Shown piece after piece: positions 1 to 11,930 of a stretch of 64,000 nt of DNA; positions within the stretch are counted from its first letter, which is position 1; every line of letters starts with the position of its first letter. The position numbers and the translations under genes are program-made. The DNA comes from Ignelater luminosus (taxonomy: Eukaryota > Arthropoda > Insecta > Coleoptera > Elateridae). Under the pieces are notes generated by a model, which did not search any database, was not told the origin of the DNA, and saw nothing but the letters and a program-made list of their open reading frames with translations. Location: positions 33,101 through 97,100 of the forward strand of contig VTPC01090430.1 in assembly GCA_011009095.1 (NCBI GenBank), in the 5' to 3' direction.

Positions 1-1942
1 TATAAAACTGTAATTTAGTAATTTTATTAAAATAATATAAACATAATAAGATATTCGTGTTTATAAAACGGTTAAGTAGTTTGAAGATTGAGACACGCAG
101 ACTGCTTGAATAAAATATTGGAATTTAAGTGTAGGACGTTCAGAAAAATAAGAAAATGTAAAGAGAACGTAAGAGTGAAACAAATAAATAATAATGATAA
201 TAATAATTGATTTGTGTTAATTACATTTTGCACATGCCTGTCTTTTGGTCGCGGAAATTTTCCATTTGCATGTAAACACTTCCTTAATTATTTTTTCTAT
301 TTTCTTCTTCTTATAAAAAATAAATTCTTGTGCTGCCTTTCCGTAATAGACAGTAACTAGCCGTTACTACTGATACTTTTTAAAGTAAGTTGAAATTATG
401 TAACTTAAATTTATAAATTGCATAATTGCGTAATTTCTTAAAAAAAAACAAGTTACAAACAAAAAATATTTTTTATCTTTCACACAGAAAAAACAGTAAA
501 GGTTAGAACTTTAGAAGTTAGAACAAATCACAGAAAATAAAAGAAATTTCTAGAAACTATGTAACTTGAGTTGTATACGATTGAAGTGCGATAAAAGAAA
601 CCGTCAGTCACTTCTAAAGGTTCTTACATTTCTAATTTTCAGTAAACGCCGGAAACTAAACCCTGTAGATTCCGGTTAATTCAATTTGGAAACCATTTCC
701 TTTAAAAAAGAATTACCTAGAAAATAAATATATTTTACTACTTTCTGCACACCATTTTGCATGTTACAATAGAAAATTCATTTATAGCAGCTGATGTTTG
801 AAAAACAAATGAATTTTTAATGCGGAAATCGTGTAATGACAATTAAACATTTAGATAAGAAAATAAATCAGTTTAAAATTTTTTCACATATTATTATGAT
901 CAATTATATAATTTCTATACAGAGTGTTATCAGAAAAGTGCCGTATTGTTTGGTTTAGGCTTTAATATAAATAATTCAACCTTTGTTTTACATATTCCCA
1001 ATAGCTTCATACATTCAACTCAAAACAAATTGAAAATATCAAATAACAAAAATATGGAACACTAAAAATGTCAACAACCTCTTTATGGTTTTTCTTTTAT
1101 ATTTCAATACACATAAAGAAGTGTCAATAAACCGAAAAGGGCATGACCTTTCTTGTATTTCAATTCAAGTGTAATAAAACCTGAAAAAGTAACTAGTCCG
1201 ATTCTGCTTTAGATAATTTATTTATTAAAATCAATGGTAGTATAATAACACATTCTTTTCAAATCTGATAAAGCAGAAAAACAGCAATTCAAAAAATTGT
1301 GTAGATTGGAGTAGATGAGGGCACGTAAAATACGTATCGATAACACAGAGCTATCACACGCAACACGAACCATACACTTCAGCAAATTTGTTTCACACAT
1401 GAATAAATTTTTGGAAGAGAGAGAATGTGTTTGAATCGTTTGAATATAATAATCTTGAAATGTTTTGTCAATAAGCGGCGAACGTAAACCTTAAGCGTAA
1501 CAATGGACTCAGAAAGTGTTAATCTCCTTTTATACTACAGCATAGCGTTTTGATGATGTTCTGAAAGCCTTGTATTTAGGAAATTCGTTATGAAAAATTC
1601 AAGTAAAGATTTATGGTTGAAACTTGTTTTCAGAATTTTTTCAAAGATGTAATTATTGAGATTGGCATTTTAGTTTGAGAAAATTAGTGCTAATGTTCTC
1701 GACCTTAATGATATTTTGATTTTACTTTTTACGTTAACGAAATGCAATATCGATTCAAGTACTAGGTTTATTGGTCTTTTTTCCTTCATCTTGATTTACT
1801 TGAATGTTAATAAAATTTAACATTTTTTCTGTTTTTATATTCCTGATTTTCAAAGTTGCAAATTGCAGTAGATTACCGTAAACTAAATGGTATGTTTACT
1901 CGTCTCACCTATTCTTCACTAAACATCAAGCAGCTACATGTA
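1..1942. other. AT-rich stretch without recognisable gene
   Basis: No reading frame here resembles a known protein and I see no convincing splice-bounded exon. The sequence is AT-rich with short homopolymer runs, as expected for intergenic or intronic insect DNA. A TACAGAGTG-like string near 920 resembles a transposon tip, but no partner end was found. Confidence 0.6.
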
Positions 1943-2165
1943 CAGTTGCTCAACGTGAAAGTCGGACAATTAAATATAAATAGATTTTCTCTAAAAATTA
2001 CAACAAAGATTTTGCCGGAGAAATAAAATTATCATACTTATGGATCAATAAAGGAGCCAGCATTAGATTTTTTTGAAAATAACAAAATTAATTTTCTTTA
2101 GTCATAATCATTATAGAATATCAAAGAAATGATAGCAAATTTAACATCAAAATGAAACTCGGACG
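1943..2165 (+). repeat. Left IR/DR end of the Tc1-like element
   Basis: It contains an outer motif at 1943-1967 and an inner motif at 2146-2165 in the same orientation, both including a GTGAAA/ATGAAA...TCGGAC core. In this class these are the two transposase binding sites. Spacing between the motifs matches that of the right end. Confidence 0.88.
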
Positions 2166-2283
2166 GTTTCCATAGCTTGTCTTATCTAGCCAGCGTGCAC
2201 GGCACATTTTCGATAATGTTGAAAATTTTAGTTCAAATTTGGTTTCTACTACAAACCGTCTATATTAGTGTAGTTTTACAAAA

Positions 2284-3311
2284 ATGGGAAGACAACGTGG
2301 TCAAACGTCTATCTAACTAAGAGAATTGGTTCTGAAGCATCACAATAAGGGTAAAACAGTTAGGGAAATTGGAGAAATAGTTGATCGTAGTCATTCTACA
2401 GTTCGTGATATCATAAGCCGGTTTACGAAATTTAATATTATAGCAAATAAACCAAAAAAGAGTGCGTGAAAAATATTTAATGAAGAGGACGAAAGATGGA
2501 TCATAAGCCAAATAACGAAAAATCCGAAATTGATGCTCCCAAACTGGCGGTCGAAGTAGAAAAATATCTTGGTAAAAAAGCACACCCCGAAACTATAAGG
2601 ATTATTTTAAGGAAACATCAATTTAATGGACGAGTTGCCCGAAAAAAGCCATACATTAGTAAAACAAATAGAATTAAAAGATTGAAGTTTGCTAAGGAGC
2701 ACTCAAATAAAGATTTTTCCTTTTGGAATCGGGTGTTATTCACTGATGAAAGTAAAATTAATATCTTTGGGTCTGACAGTAGCACCTACATCTGGAGGAA
2801 AGCAAATGAAGAGTTGCGGCGGCAGAATTTAAAGCCGACCGTCAAACACGGTGGAGGATCGGTAATAGTATGGGGCTGCATGTCAGCTGCTGGTCCTGGA
2901 AAATTACAAATAATTGATGGAATAATAAATAAGGACGTGTATTTAGCAATTTTAAAAAATAATCTTCACGAAAGCGTACAAAAATTAGGAATCAGTGATG
3001 ATTTTTATTTTTATCAGGACAACGATCCAAAACATAAGGCTTATAAAATACGGTCTTGGTTGCTTTATAATTGCCTGCATGTCTTGGAAACACCTCCACA
3101 GTCTCCTGATATTATTGCTATAGAAAATCTATGGAGCTATTTGAAAACACAGGTGCGGAAACACACTATTTCTTCAAGAACAGACCTAAAAAGAGTAATT
3201 CTTGAAGAATGGAAAAAGATACCTCCTGCCTTATGTGAGAAAATAGTTAGATTAATGCCAAAAAAATTAGAAAGTGTCAAAAAGAGTAAAGGCCTTCCCA
3301 CAAAGTATTGA
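2284..3311 (+). pseudogene. Tc1-like DD34E transposase, broken
   Basis: The reading starts MGRQRGQTSI and would give ~342 residues, the usual length for Tc1 transposases. The first ~85 codons (HTH DNA-binding part, with KTVREIGEIVDRSHSTVRD) carry two in-frame stops, TAA at 2314 and TGA at 2467. A frameshift near 2540 then moves into the frame that runs to 3311. That frame holds the catalytic core: FTDESKI (first Asp, codon near 2745), YQDNDPKHKA (second Asp at 3018) and SPDIIAIENLW (Glu at 3123). The second Asp and the Glu are separated by exactly 34 residues, which defines DD34E. The catalytic residues survive but the DNA-binding half is interrupted, so the copy should not make active protein. 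Confidence 0.92.
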
Positions 3312-3360
3312 TTTTAAAATAATTGATTGTTATATAAGTTTTAATTATAATTTCTGTGAT

Positions 3361-3582
3361 TGCCCGAGTTTTATTTTGATATTAAGTTTGTATTTAATTT
3401 AGAATTAATTATTTTTTTGCTTTATTTTTTGAATTTATTGATTTTTCTTTTATTAAATGTATACAGTAAACTGCCATTTAATAGAGTACCTAATTTATTT
3501 CAATTTATTGTAATATTATTTTTTAATTTATTAATAATTATACATTTTCATAACAGCGTCCGAGTTTCACTTTGAGCAACTG
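3361..3582 (+). repeat. Right IR/DR end of the Tc1-like element
   Basis: Inverted copies of the inner motif (3361-3380) and the outer motif (3558-3582) of the left end are present, at the same spacing within a base or two. TA follows at 3583-3584. Confidence 0.88.
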
Positions 3583-3584
3583 TA

Positions 3585-6479
3585 TATCATGTGGTTGGGG
3601 TAGATATTCTTTAACTTCTATCTTACCTGTAGGTTTCATTAAATTCTAGTAAATTCTAAAAAGAAGGTTAAACAACAAATTATAGAAAATCATTCCCTAC
3701 AAATAACAAATCAAGGCATTATTGAGTTTTTACAACTTTCAAGTCTCTAAAAAGTCAAAACATTTCAGTTTAACAAAAGTGGCGAGTCGCAGTAGACTAC
3801 TGTAAACTAAATACCTGTAACTTAAATATCAGTTTAACTATAAAATTAAAACTTATAGTTACAATGATAATTGTTTATTCTAAAATATTGTGAGAATAAA
3901 ATCTTCTGATTAAACTTACAGTAAAATACCATACCTTAGGCGACTTTTTTATAATTCCGTGTTGATTCTTAATCTAACCATAAGTAATTTAAATCAGAAA
4001 AAGGAAAGTTACATCCTTAATGGCGTACATACTACTATGTAGCCATGCCTCATTGTAATTTTCAGGACATTAACTTATCTACTTATAAACAATTCAAGAA
4101 GAATCAATAAATCAAACATTTACTTGGCTTTTATGTATATCTGCATATTAGATAAAACTTTAAAGGTTAAAGTTAAAACTAAAATATTTATACAATATAT
4201 ATGCATGACTACTGAATTGAAATAATAATTTTTAATAATTTCGAAACGAGTTTTAAAGCACTAAAGCAAAATTATACACTATAAAGATTTAGAACGTAGC
4301 AAATGCAATAAATTTTCCGATTGCGTGTTTTATGGTAGACGGGTGGAGAAACGATAATTTGAATGATTTCTATAAATTGGAAATATCTAAACACACACAT
4401 TTAATTTCGTTTTGAAAATTTATTAATCCGAAAATTAAAAACAAATTTATGGATCAAGGTTAATAATACGGTAAGAGAATTCTGCTACTTTTATGGAAGT
4501 AATTTTATCCTTTATGCGTCGTAAAATGGGAAATAAGAAAGATGTGATAAGAAAAATATAAAAAGAGAATTTTTATATAACTATTTTACACCGATCATAT
4601 TTTTATACAATTTATTTTTGATGATAACGTATGAAGAAGGATCTGGTTTCATATTATACTGATTTTCTTGGTTATATACGGGGGAGAAAATTAGAAAAGG
4701 ACGATACTAAAAAAGATTGTAGACGTAATATTAGTTGTCTTGTCACAAATATGTTTACTAGAATGTATATTTTTGTGTGCTTTATTTAATGTGAATCGGC
4801 AAGGAATTTAAATTCATAAAAACATTCAGATTATGTAATAAATTGAATAATTGAAAGGTTTTAGTAAAACTTCCAGTTTGAGACCTCCAACTGACCAAAC
4901 AGGTGTATTTTTACTTTGTTTTTAATTATAATAATATCCTTGTAACACGAAGTTATTTAAAAATTGGATTTTGGAAAATGTAAGTGACTTTAAGGCTATC
5001 TTCACTCGATTAATACTACACGCAGAGCTGACATATTTAATTAACTTGCTTAGCCAACTGTTTTCATTTTTTTAAATTATAGTAAAGTAGATTTTTTTAT
5101 TTTTCAAATAAATAGTAATTTATAAAAATACCTAGTACAATATCGGACTCTTATATTGATACTTTTAATAATAAGAAAATTGTTTTACGTCTACAGTGGT
5201 CATCTATAGCACTAAAACCATTTAAGTGCAAGAGCAAAAACAATTAAAGATCCAATTTAGTAGGAAAGTGAAATTAACAGAAAAACTCATTAAAACCAAC
5301 ACGAACTTTCATGATAAAGGCATGATAGACATTTAAGAGGGATTTTTACGTCTAAAACTAATTATTGGGTCAAGTTCACACATAACAAACTTTCATTATT
5401 CTTTTATCAAAAGAATGATATTTAAAATGCATTATGGATTCATTTATATTTTTAATATCAATATTACTACAATATTTTTAGATATTTTCTCAACACTTGA
5501 ACCGATATTTGTTTTTATCGCCTCTTGAACGTTTTTAAAACAACCAACAGTTTCCTTTAAACAGCTACTGAAAGACGTTCGTGTTTCTTGGCAAGACCTT
5601 TCAGAACGCTGAAAATGTTCATATATTCACTGTACCTTATTAGCTTTAAATTTACCTAAAAAGCGTTTTTTAAAATTAGAAATTTAAAAGATATTCAAAT
5701 TTTATCAGCAAAATATGCATAACATATAACGTGTATACTCTATAAGGTTTCTAGCTATATCTTTTTTTTTTTAATAAACAGAGCGAGTTAAAAGTAAATT
5801 TTATATTATGTATCTATGTACCAAGAAAAGCGAAGAATTGGGTCACGATTCTCTTTAACAAAAGGTGTATTCAGCTATAAGTGTCTCGTAAAATTGTTGC
5901 ACGTTTCTATTTTGCTACGGCATTTTAAACTTCTTTTTCTTATATTTATGCGTTAAAAATTCATTTATACGTTTTTATAGGATTTGTCGGCACGACAATA
6001 ACGTTTCCTCATGAATACTTGAACTAACAACAAAAAAATATAAATATTGAAAAGTTTTGAGTAAAACGCAACAATATTCTCAAACGTCCTAAAAATACCT
6101 GTTTGAATGAATACATTGGAAGGAATAAACAAATTTCTAATTTTATAATATTTCGGAAATTCTTTAATGATTACGTAGGTTTTAACTATGTATTAGTTTA
6201 TTTAATTTAAATAAAAAAATGCATGAGTGAAAAACTCAGATACTTCGATTACAGAAAAACAGCCAAGGTAACTGTTTCATGGCTTTTAGATTATTGCTTG
6301 CTATTCTAGTTTTGATACGCCCACACTGCATGTAAATTAAAGGAAAGTTAATTATTTTGCTCTTATTTCATCAAAAATTTTATATTCTTATAGTCTTAGA
6401 ATGTCAGATAAAATATCAGAAGGTATATTTTAAGAGAAATTTTTCACGTTCTTAAACAAAAGAGACAGAAAAATAGAAA
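3585..6479. other. AT-rich stretch, nothing recognised
   Basis: Both strands are dense with stops and no family motif, tandem repeat or terminal inverted repeat stands out. Short A/T homopolymers are frequent. Confidence 0.6.
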
Positions 6480-6745
6480 AAAAAGGTAAGTGCTGTATGC
6501 GTAGCGCTCCATCTTGCTGTATGCAAACGTTATTAACATTTAGATTATCTACCGTAATTGTAGCTGAGTTAATATTTTTCCACAAAAGCCAAGTCCTATC
6601 ATTTCGAACTTTGAAACACCACACCCTGTTGTTGCCATTTGCTCATGTAGTTTTTAATGAAATTGCATTGGATTGCAAGAAAATTATTTATTAACGTCAT
6701 CGTTTAAATAAAAATGAGCTTCATCAATAACTAAAATGTTCAAAA
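6480..6745 (-). pseudogene. Relic of an IS630/DDE_3-type transposase
   Basis: Read on the minus strand, 6745-6690 gives ILVIDEAHFYLNDDVNK and, further on, CIQQDGALRIQH. These match the DEAHFHLNGYVNKQN-like and FQQDGATPHTA-like blocks that carry the first and second catalytic Asp in a group of insect Tc1/mariner-related transposases, which often also carry DUF4817. Stops and frame changes interrupt the stretch between them and the third catalytic residue is missing. Only ~270 bp of core survives; no ends were found. The family call rests on two motifs. Confidence 0.55.
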
Positions 6746-7169
6746 CTCTTTTGCATGGTTGTTTATAATTTCTAAAAATTGGCTGTAAAACTGATTAGGC
6801 AATTTTATATTATATATCGATGGTGTCAATGCAATACCTCGTATCTCCAATTGTGTGGATTTTTAAATTTTCCGCGCGTTTCATTCAGCTGTCTTAAATG
6901 AACCGTTAAGTGACATTCCAGAAGCTGATTGGCTAAATAGATTGGTGAATGTGATATAGCGTCAGGTGAGTCTTCTTCTTTTGGCATGCCTTTTTACCTG
7001 TTACTGAGTTCGTATTACTGATAAAATAACATAACATTAATCCATTAAGTGTTGTAAAGCTATTGTTACATTCAGATGTTTAGATAGTTCGATCTTAGAT
7101 AGGTGCTATTGCAAAATTAATTATTAATTTACCTGTTGCTCCCTTTGGCTCTTAATATTAGTGAAAAAT

Positions 7170-9120
7170 TGTTCACAATTTATTGCAGATGGCAAACTGA
7201 TTCCAGAACAGTCAAGATTTTGGCTTTACGCAATACAAATAATTTAAACCCAACCAAAGAAATTAATATGTACGTATAATTTCCAAACTTCTTACGGAAT
7301 CAAAAAAATTATTGTTGAAGCGTCTGCTTCTGTAGAAAAAGAAGCGGCAGATTTGAGAAATTTAATAGGGGATGCTGAAATTGTTTATATCGACAGTATA
7401 TCGCCAGTCGATAATTGTTCCAACATAGGTTCATCTTTCCCATTGATCAGCACCAAGAGAACTGTTAAAAAATAAGGAAAATTCAAGCAAGAAAGTTGAT
7501 GAAACAGACAACGGATTTATGAACAAAATTCAAACAATTAAGAAATTGCATTATATGAAGATCAATCAGAGGAAATCGCAAAAGAAAGTATGAGCGAAGG
7601 GAAAAATAAAAAAGACGATGGTTATGATTTACAGGATCAACAGTCTCAGAAACAATGAACTGTTAGTCAAGGTTCCAAACGTAAGACAAATGAAATTTTA
7701 AGAATAAAAGGAAATCAGCACATAGAGTTTCGACGTCCGAAAGGTCAAAAATTAACATTTCAGGATACTGAAAGACAAGAGAAAAAACTTGAACAGTCGT
7801 GCAATTCAGAGACTTGAAAAAGATCTTCAAAGAGATTTTGCAAAATCATTTTCGAAATTGATAGACAAAGAATATTTGAATCGTTTTGGAAAAGCCTCAG
7901 CTGGGAAGAAAATGAAGTTTATGTCACTAATTTGGTTGTAAAAAAGGAGACAAAGACACTTTGGGATTGAGAGAATGGTCAGTCAACTGGGTAAAAAAAT
8001 CCGCTTATGGAATATCAGTGCCAAAAGTTAGAAGCTTACCCAGAGAAGAAAATTGTAGTATAAGATTTCTTGAAGAATTTCTTAAAAACTTGTCCAAGTT
8101 ACCTAGTCACTATTGTTGCGGGATAGCAGTAAATTGTATTTGGAGTAATCGTTATCTACTTTTGCCGATATGCGCAAGGTTTACCAAAGTCATTGCCGAA
8201 CCTCTGGAAAAGCTATATTGTCGAGAAATACTTTAATAAAATTTGTTTAAAATTGGCATATTTAGTCCCCGTAAAAATCAGTGACTTTTGTGTGTAACAT
8301 GCAGCAAGAGATTTAGACCAAGAAATATAGAAGCATCGACATGACAAAGAAAGAGCGCAGCAATAGAAAAACAAAGGATAAAGAAATTTCTGGGCTTTCT
8401 GAATGTTGACCTCCAGGCTCTAAAAACATGCCCCTATCTACAAACTAAGGTAGCTCTCTGTATTTCAAGACTAAAGTATGTTGCCATAACTTTACCTTAT
8501 TTGATCTGGTAACTAAAGAGGCAAGTTGTAGATTTTTTAATGAGAAATTATTTACAGGATTTAAGACCAATTGTTATATACTCAGACAGCTGTACTTATC
8601 AAAACCGGAATAGTACAAACAATGGCTAACGCTCTGCTTTCTCTCTCATATTAACATAAAATTATAATCATGCAAAACTTTCTGGTTAAGAGACATACAA
8701 ATATGGAGTGTGACAGCGTTCACGCGACTATAGAAAAAAAATTAAAAACAAAACCATTTCACTTCCTAGTGACTACCATAGAATTACAAGAGAAGTCCGA
8801 TTAAACCCTAGTCTTTATGAAGCGATAACACCTAGTCACGATTTCTTTAAAAATTATAACTTGGATTTAGTATACGATTCAATTCGACCTGGCAAAAAAC
8901 CAAGGGATCCGACTGTAACAGAAATAAGAGTATTAAAGTATGATGATGGAAAAATATTCTGCAAACTGGACTTTGATGAAGAATCCATTTTTACCCGATA
9001 TTGCCCGAAAAGGATTCCATCTCCAATTCAAACTTTCGAAATTTATTTAATGGAGAACTTTTTATAAGCAAACATAAGTTTGAGCATCTGCAGCAAATTA
9101 AAACAAAGATAAATGGCCCT
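7170..9120 (+). pseudogene. Decayed DUF7869-like transposon protein
   Basis: Several blocks in plus-strand frames belong in order to one insect transposon-associated protein family. They are RQRIFESFWK (near 7870), FLKNLSKLPSHYC (8075-8115), IYSDSCTYQNRN (near 8575-8610), HTNMECDSVHATIE (near 8692) and YDSIRPGKKPRDPTVTEIR (8873-8930). In intact members the YSDGC.GQNRN and GHTQMEVDSVH blocks belong to an RNase H-like domain. Here they are split over all three frames with many stops, and the G of SDGC is replaced by S. No terminal repeats were recognised. The family label is from memory of these motifs; the exact Pfam name should be confirmed. Confidence 0.6.
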
Positions 9121-9605
9121 AGAAAATTATAGGATTATATTTCATATAGTGGAAAGAAGGGGGGAAATCAGGTTTTACTGGATAATAGCCTACTTGGGAC
9201 ATGAAGGTAATGAAAGATCTGACAAGATAGTAAAAGAGGTAGCACAGGAGGATGAAGTGAACATAAACATTTAAAAGCCATGAAGTTGGTTTAAAATGGA
9301 AAAACAAAAGCAGAACGCAATATTGAAGATTCGAAACCTTACAGATATAGGCACTATATAGATTTCAACAGATGTATGTACAAGTACAAGGGGTATGTGC
9401 GTGTTTTGTTACTACTGAATATGCAGAAAAGAAAAAAAGCTAAAGACTTGTCTAGAAGATACTGTGAATAGGGAGGAACTTACAATGACAACGCAGAATT
9501 CATAAACACACGAAGCCCCCTCCTAGTCTGTTTTTTACAGTTGATCTCATGTTTCCAGCGGGTGGACCGTCCGAATTTTGCTGGGTATCTTTGTTTCCTG
9601 TCTTT
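9121..9605. other. Unassigned stretch after the DUF7869-like relic
   Basis: The first ~100 bp may be the tail of the preceding relic (purine-rich, with short open pieces). The rest shows no recognisable coding or repeat signal. Confidence 0.4.
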
Positions 9606-10350
9606 ATCTACTACCTAGCAAAACTGCTATCAAGAGAACAAGTTCGGAGAAATTAGTGAAAAAAGAGGACCTTGTTGAGCTTATCCTTAGGGACTATAAA
9701 GAGATAATATGCGTGAATGGTTAACGATAATCATTATGTCATTGGTTAAATGGTGATTATTACAATTTTCTGCAGTAATTGTCAAACGACGACACTATCA
9801 AAAAGAAAATTTGACTACAACTATAGACAAAATAACGAATTATCTTAAGGCCACATCGACAAGAACACCAAAGACGATTATCAAAGTTTTTATAGAATGA
9901 GATTATTATTAAGAAAACGAGCTTGGAAAATAAGTGTTTTTTGTTTTGTTGATTGGACTAGGTAATACGCATGGACTCTCCGCTCTGAATGGTATTTGTC
10001 ATACTATTCTTCTCAGAAGAAAAATTTGACTAGAGTGGTACATTAGTCACAAAATAATTAGATATCTTAAGACAAGATTAGCCAGAATAGCAAAGAAATA
10101 ACCAAGTGATTATGAAGTGAAATTATTACAAGGGAACGGGTTTGGAAAAATTAGTGGGGAAAGAAGACCCTGTTGAAATTGACCCCATCTTGACACTGTA
10201 TACAAATATGAAAAATGCAACGTTAAATTCTTGTCAGAAAGCAAATTTGATTAAAGCAGTACATCTGTTACAAAATAAATAACGAGAAATACTAATGCCA
10301 GATCGGTAAGAACAAAATTGGCGAACAAAACATAAGAGAGAAGAATGACT
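9606..10350 (+). repeat. Degenerate tandem repeat, period ~215-220 bp
   Basis: Three to four diverged copies of one unit are visible. The block GAAAATTTGACTA recurs near 9806 and 10019, and as GCAAATTTGATTA near 10242. The block AACAAGTTCGGAGAAATTAG near 9639 recurs near 9917 and 10138 with TTGGAAAA. The ATCTTAAG block recurs at 9841 and 10061. Spacing is ~213-223 bp. Each unit can be read as short coding-like pieces containing a KEDLVE-type motif, so the repeat may derive from a tandemly duplicated piece of a transposon gene, but the frames are broken. Confidence 0.6.
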
Positions 10351-11859
10351 TGATTTCGATACTCAGTACGCGTAAGGAATAAATAGCTTGTGATTACAGT
10401 CAGACTTTTATAGAGACGTCTCTTCTTGGTCCATTATTACTTAATCTAGTGTTACTAAGTAGAAATAGTTAAACGTCGAGTTATTTGCCATTCACTGAGG
10501 CAAAACTAAATTTTGACAAGTGTTTAAGGTTGGTATGCTACAAATAATTGCTTCAGTTAGATTTATGTTTTGGGGTTGACGCTTAATTATTGTGATATCT
10601 TGAATCCATGGTTTCCAGTCAATTTCCACAAAGGAAGTTATATGAAGCATAAAGTTTATTTTTCTATCTCTTTCATGATCGCTCTGAACTACTTTATGTT
10701 TCCTTCATGAAATTTATTATTTTAATAAACATCAGGTATTTACTAAAGAAAATTTAAAATGGGTTCAGTTACTGTATTCTGGAATTTATTTCAACTTTAA
10801 ATTATTGTTGGTTAGTAATTTGTTCAAACAAACTTCGTAGATTTATAAATACTTTTACCACAAAAATAATGACAAAACAACCTACCACGCACAATGCAAT
10901 AATTTATCCTTTATAGTACTATACTGTAATAATAAAAAAAGCGCAAGTTAATAAAACAATCTTAATTTTCAGACGCGTTTCATTTTTATACGAGTTTAAC
11001 AATCAAAGGTAGCATTAAAAAAGTAAATACCTCACGAAGTAATCCAATAAAAAAAAGAAATCCCGTATAGGTACAAACAAGAAAGCGCGAACAAACAAAC
11101 ACGCAAATAGATTGATAAATTTATTAGTTTTATTCGTGAATGTGAAGCCGTATTTTTCCTTTTTCCGCTACTGTTTGATTTTTCTTTCTTTTCACTAAAT
11201 ATCACGACTACTGTTTTGTAGTATAAATATTTGAATGAAATACAGGTCACTGAGCATTCCAAAAGGATCTTTCAACTATTTGTTCTTATTGAAACATGTC
11301 TCTCTTTTATTAGATAAAATGTTATTTATCCTAAATTTTCTGACATTGCCTTGTTAGAGATTTCAGAAACAAACACAAGCATTAAATTTATTTCAGGCAT
11401 AATTAAGTGTTTTATTATCTTTCTGAAAGAAAAACAGAATTCTACTAGAGAGATTTTATTGTTGTTTATACAGGTTAAATCTCTTTTACGTTGTATAAAA
11501 TGACTTAATAACAGATTTATTTTTAATATTTACAACAGAATCTGTTATGTAGTAGGTTTTAGTGGGTAGTAGTAAAGGAGATATGAAAGAATTTATAACC
11601 TAAATAAAGTTATCAAAAACAAGCTGGAAAGTTTTTGATTGAGTAGTAGCAGAAAATATAAACACTAATTACAACTTGGATTTTTATGTATCGAATAAAC
11701 GCGTACTTGTTAAGTTCCTTGTGATTCACTAAACCTTGAACGGAACTTTTTGTGGAGGCATCCTCAAAGATTCTAAAATAATTTTGATTAGGAAAAAGGT
11801 AGAAACCATTAAGTTTCAAATAAATTTAATTATTAAATTAATTTGAAAAAATTTTTCTT
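10351..11859. other. AT-rich stretch, nothing recognised
   Basis: A weak continuation of the preceding repeat may reach ~10420. Beyond that there is no supported coding region, repeat or element end. The short open frames do not resemble any family I know. Confidence 0.5.
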
Positions 11860-11930
11860 CGGAGAGGATTCCAACTTGTGTTTTCCGGTATTGCACCGGA
11901 CATCCTACCTTTAGACCAGCAAGATATGAA
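11860..11930 (-). pseudogene. tRNA-like relic (tRNA-Glu type or SINE head)
   Basis: On the minus strand TGGTCTAAAGG at 11918-11908 fits the eukaryotic tRNA A box, and AGTTGGAATCC at 11876-11866 matches the B box GGTTCGANTCC at 9 of 11 positions, at normal spacing. Between them lies a 5-bp anticodon-like stem TCCGG/CCGGA with a 7-base loop. The overall series GGTCTA..GG.TAGGAT..CC resembles tRNA-Glu. Position 33 is G instead of T, and the T-arm stem and acceptor stem do not pair well. I read it as a tRNA pseudogene or the head of a tRNA-derived SINE. Confidence 0.5.

Larger units (their letters stand above)
1943..3582 (+). mobile_element. Tc1-like DNA transposon with IR/DR ends, 1640 bp
   Basis: Both ends carry the same ~25-bp motif in inverted orientation (CAGTTGCTCAACGTGAAAG at the left and its near-perfect complement at 3558-3582), each flanked by TA (1941-1942 and 3583-3584), the target duplication of the Tc1/mariner superfamily. 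A second copy of the core motif (ATCAAAATGAAACTCGGACG) lies inside each end, at 2146-2165 and inverted at 3361-3380, so each end spans ~220 bp. This is the IR/DR arrangement known from Minos- and Sleeping Beauty-like elements. The interior encodes a broken DD34E transposase. The ends are still well matched, so the element could be mobilised in trans if a related transposase is present; that is inference. Confidence 0.93.

Noticed and set aside
900-1000. TATACAGAGTGTTATC as a transposon end
   Set aside because: No inverted partner within several kb and no coding relic nearby.
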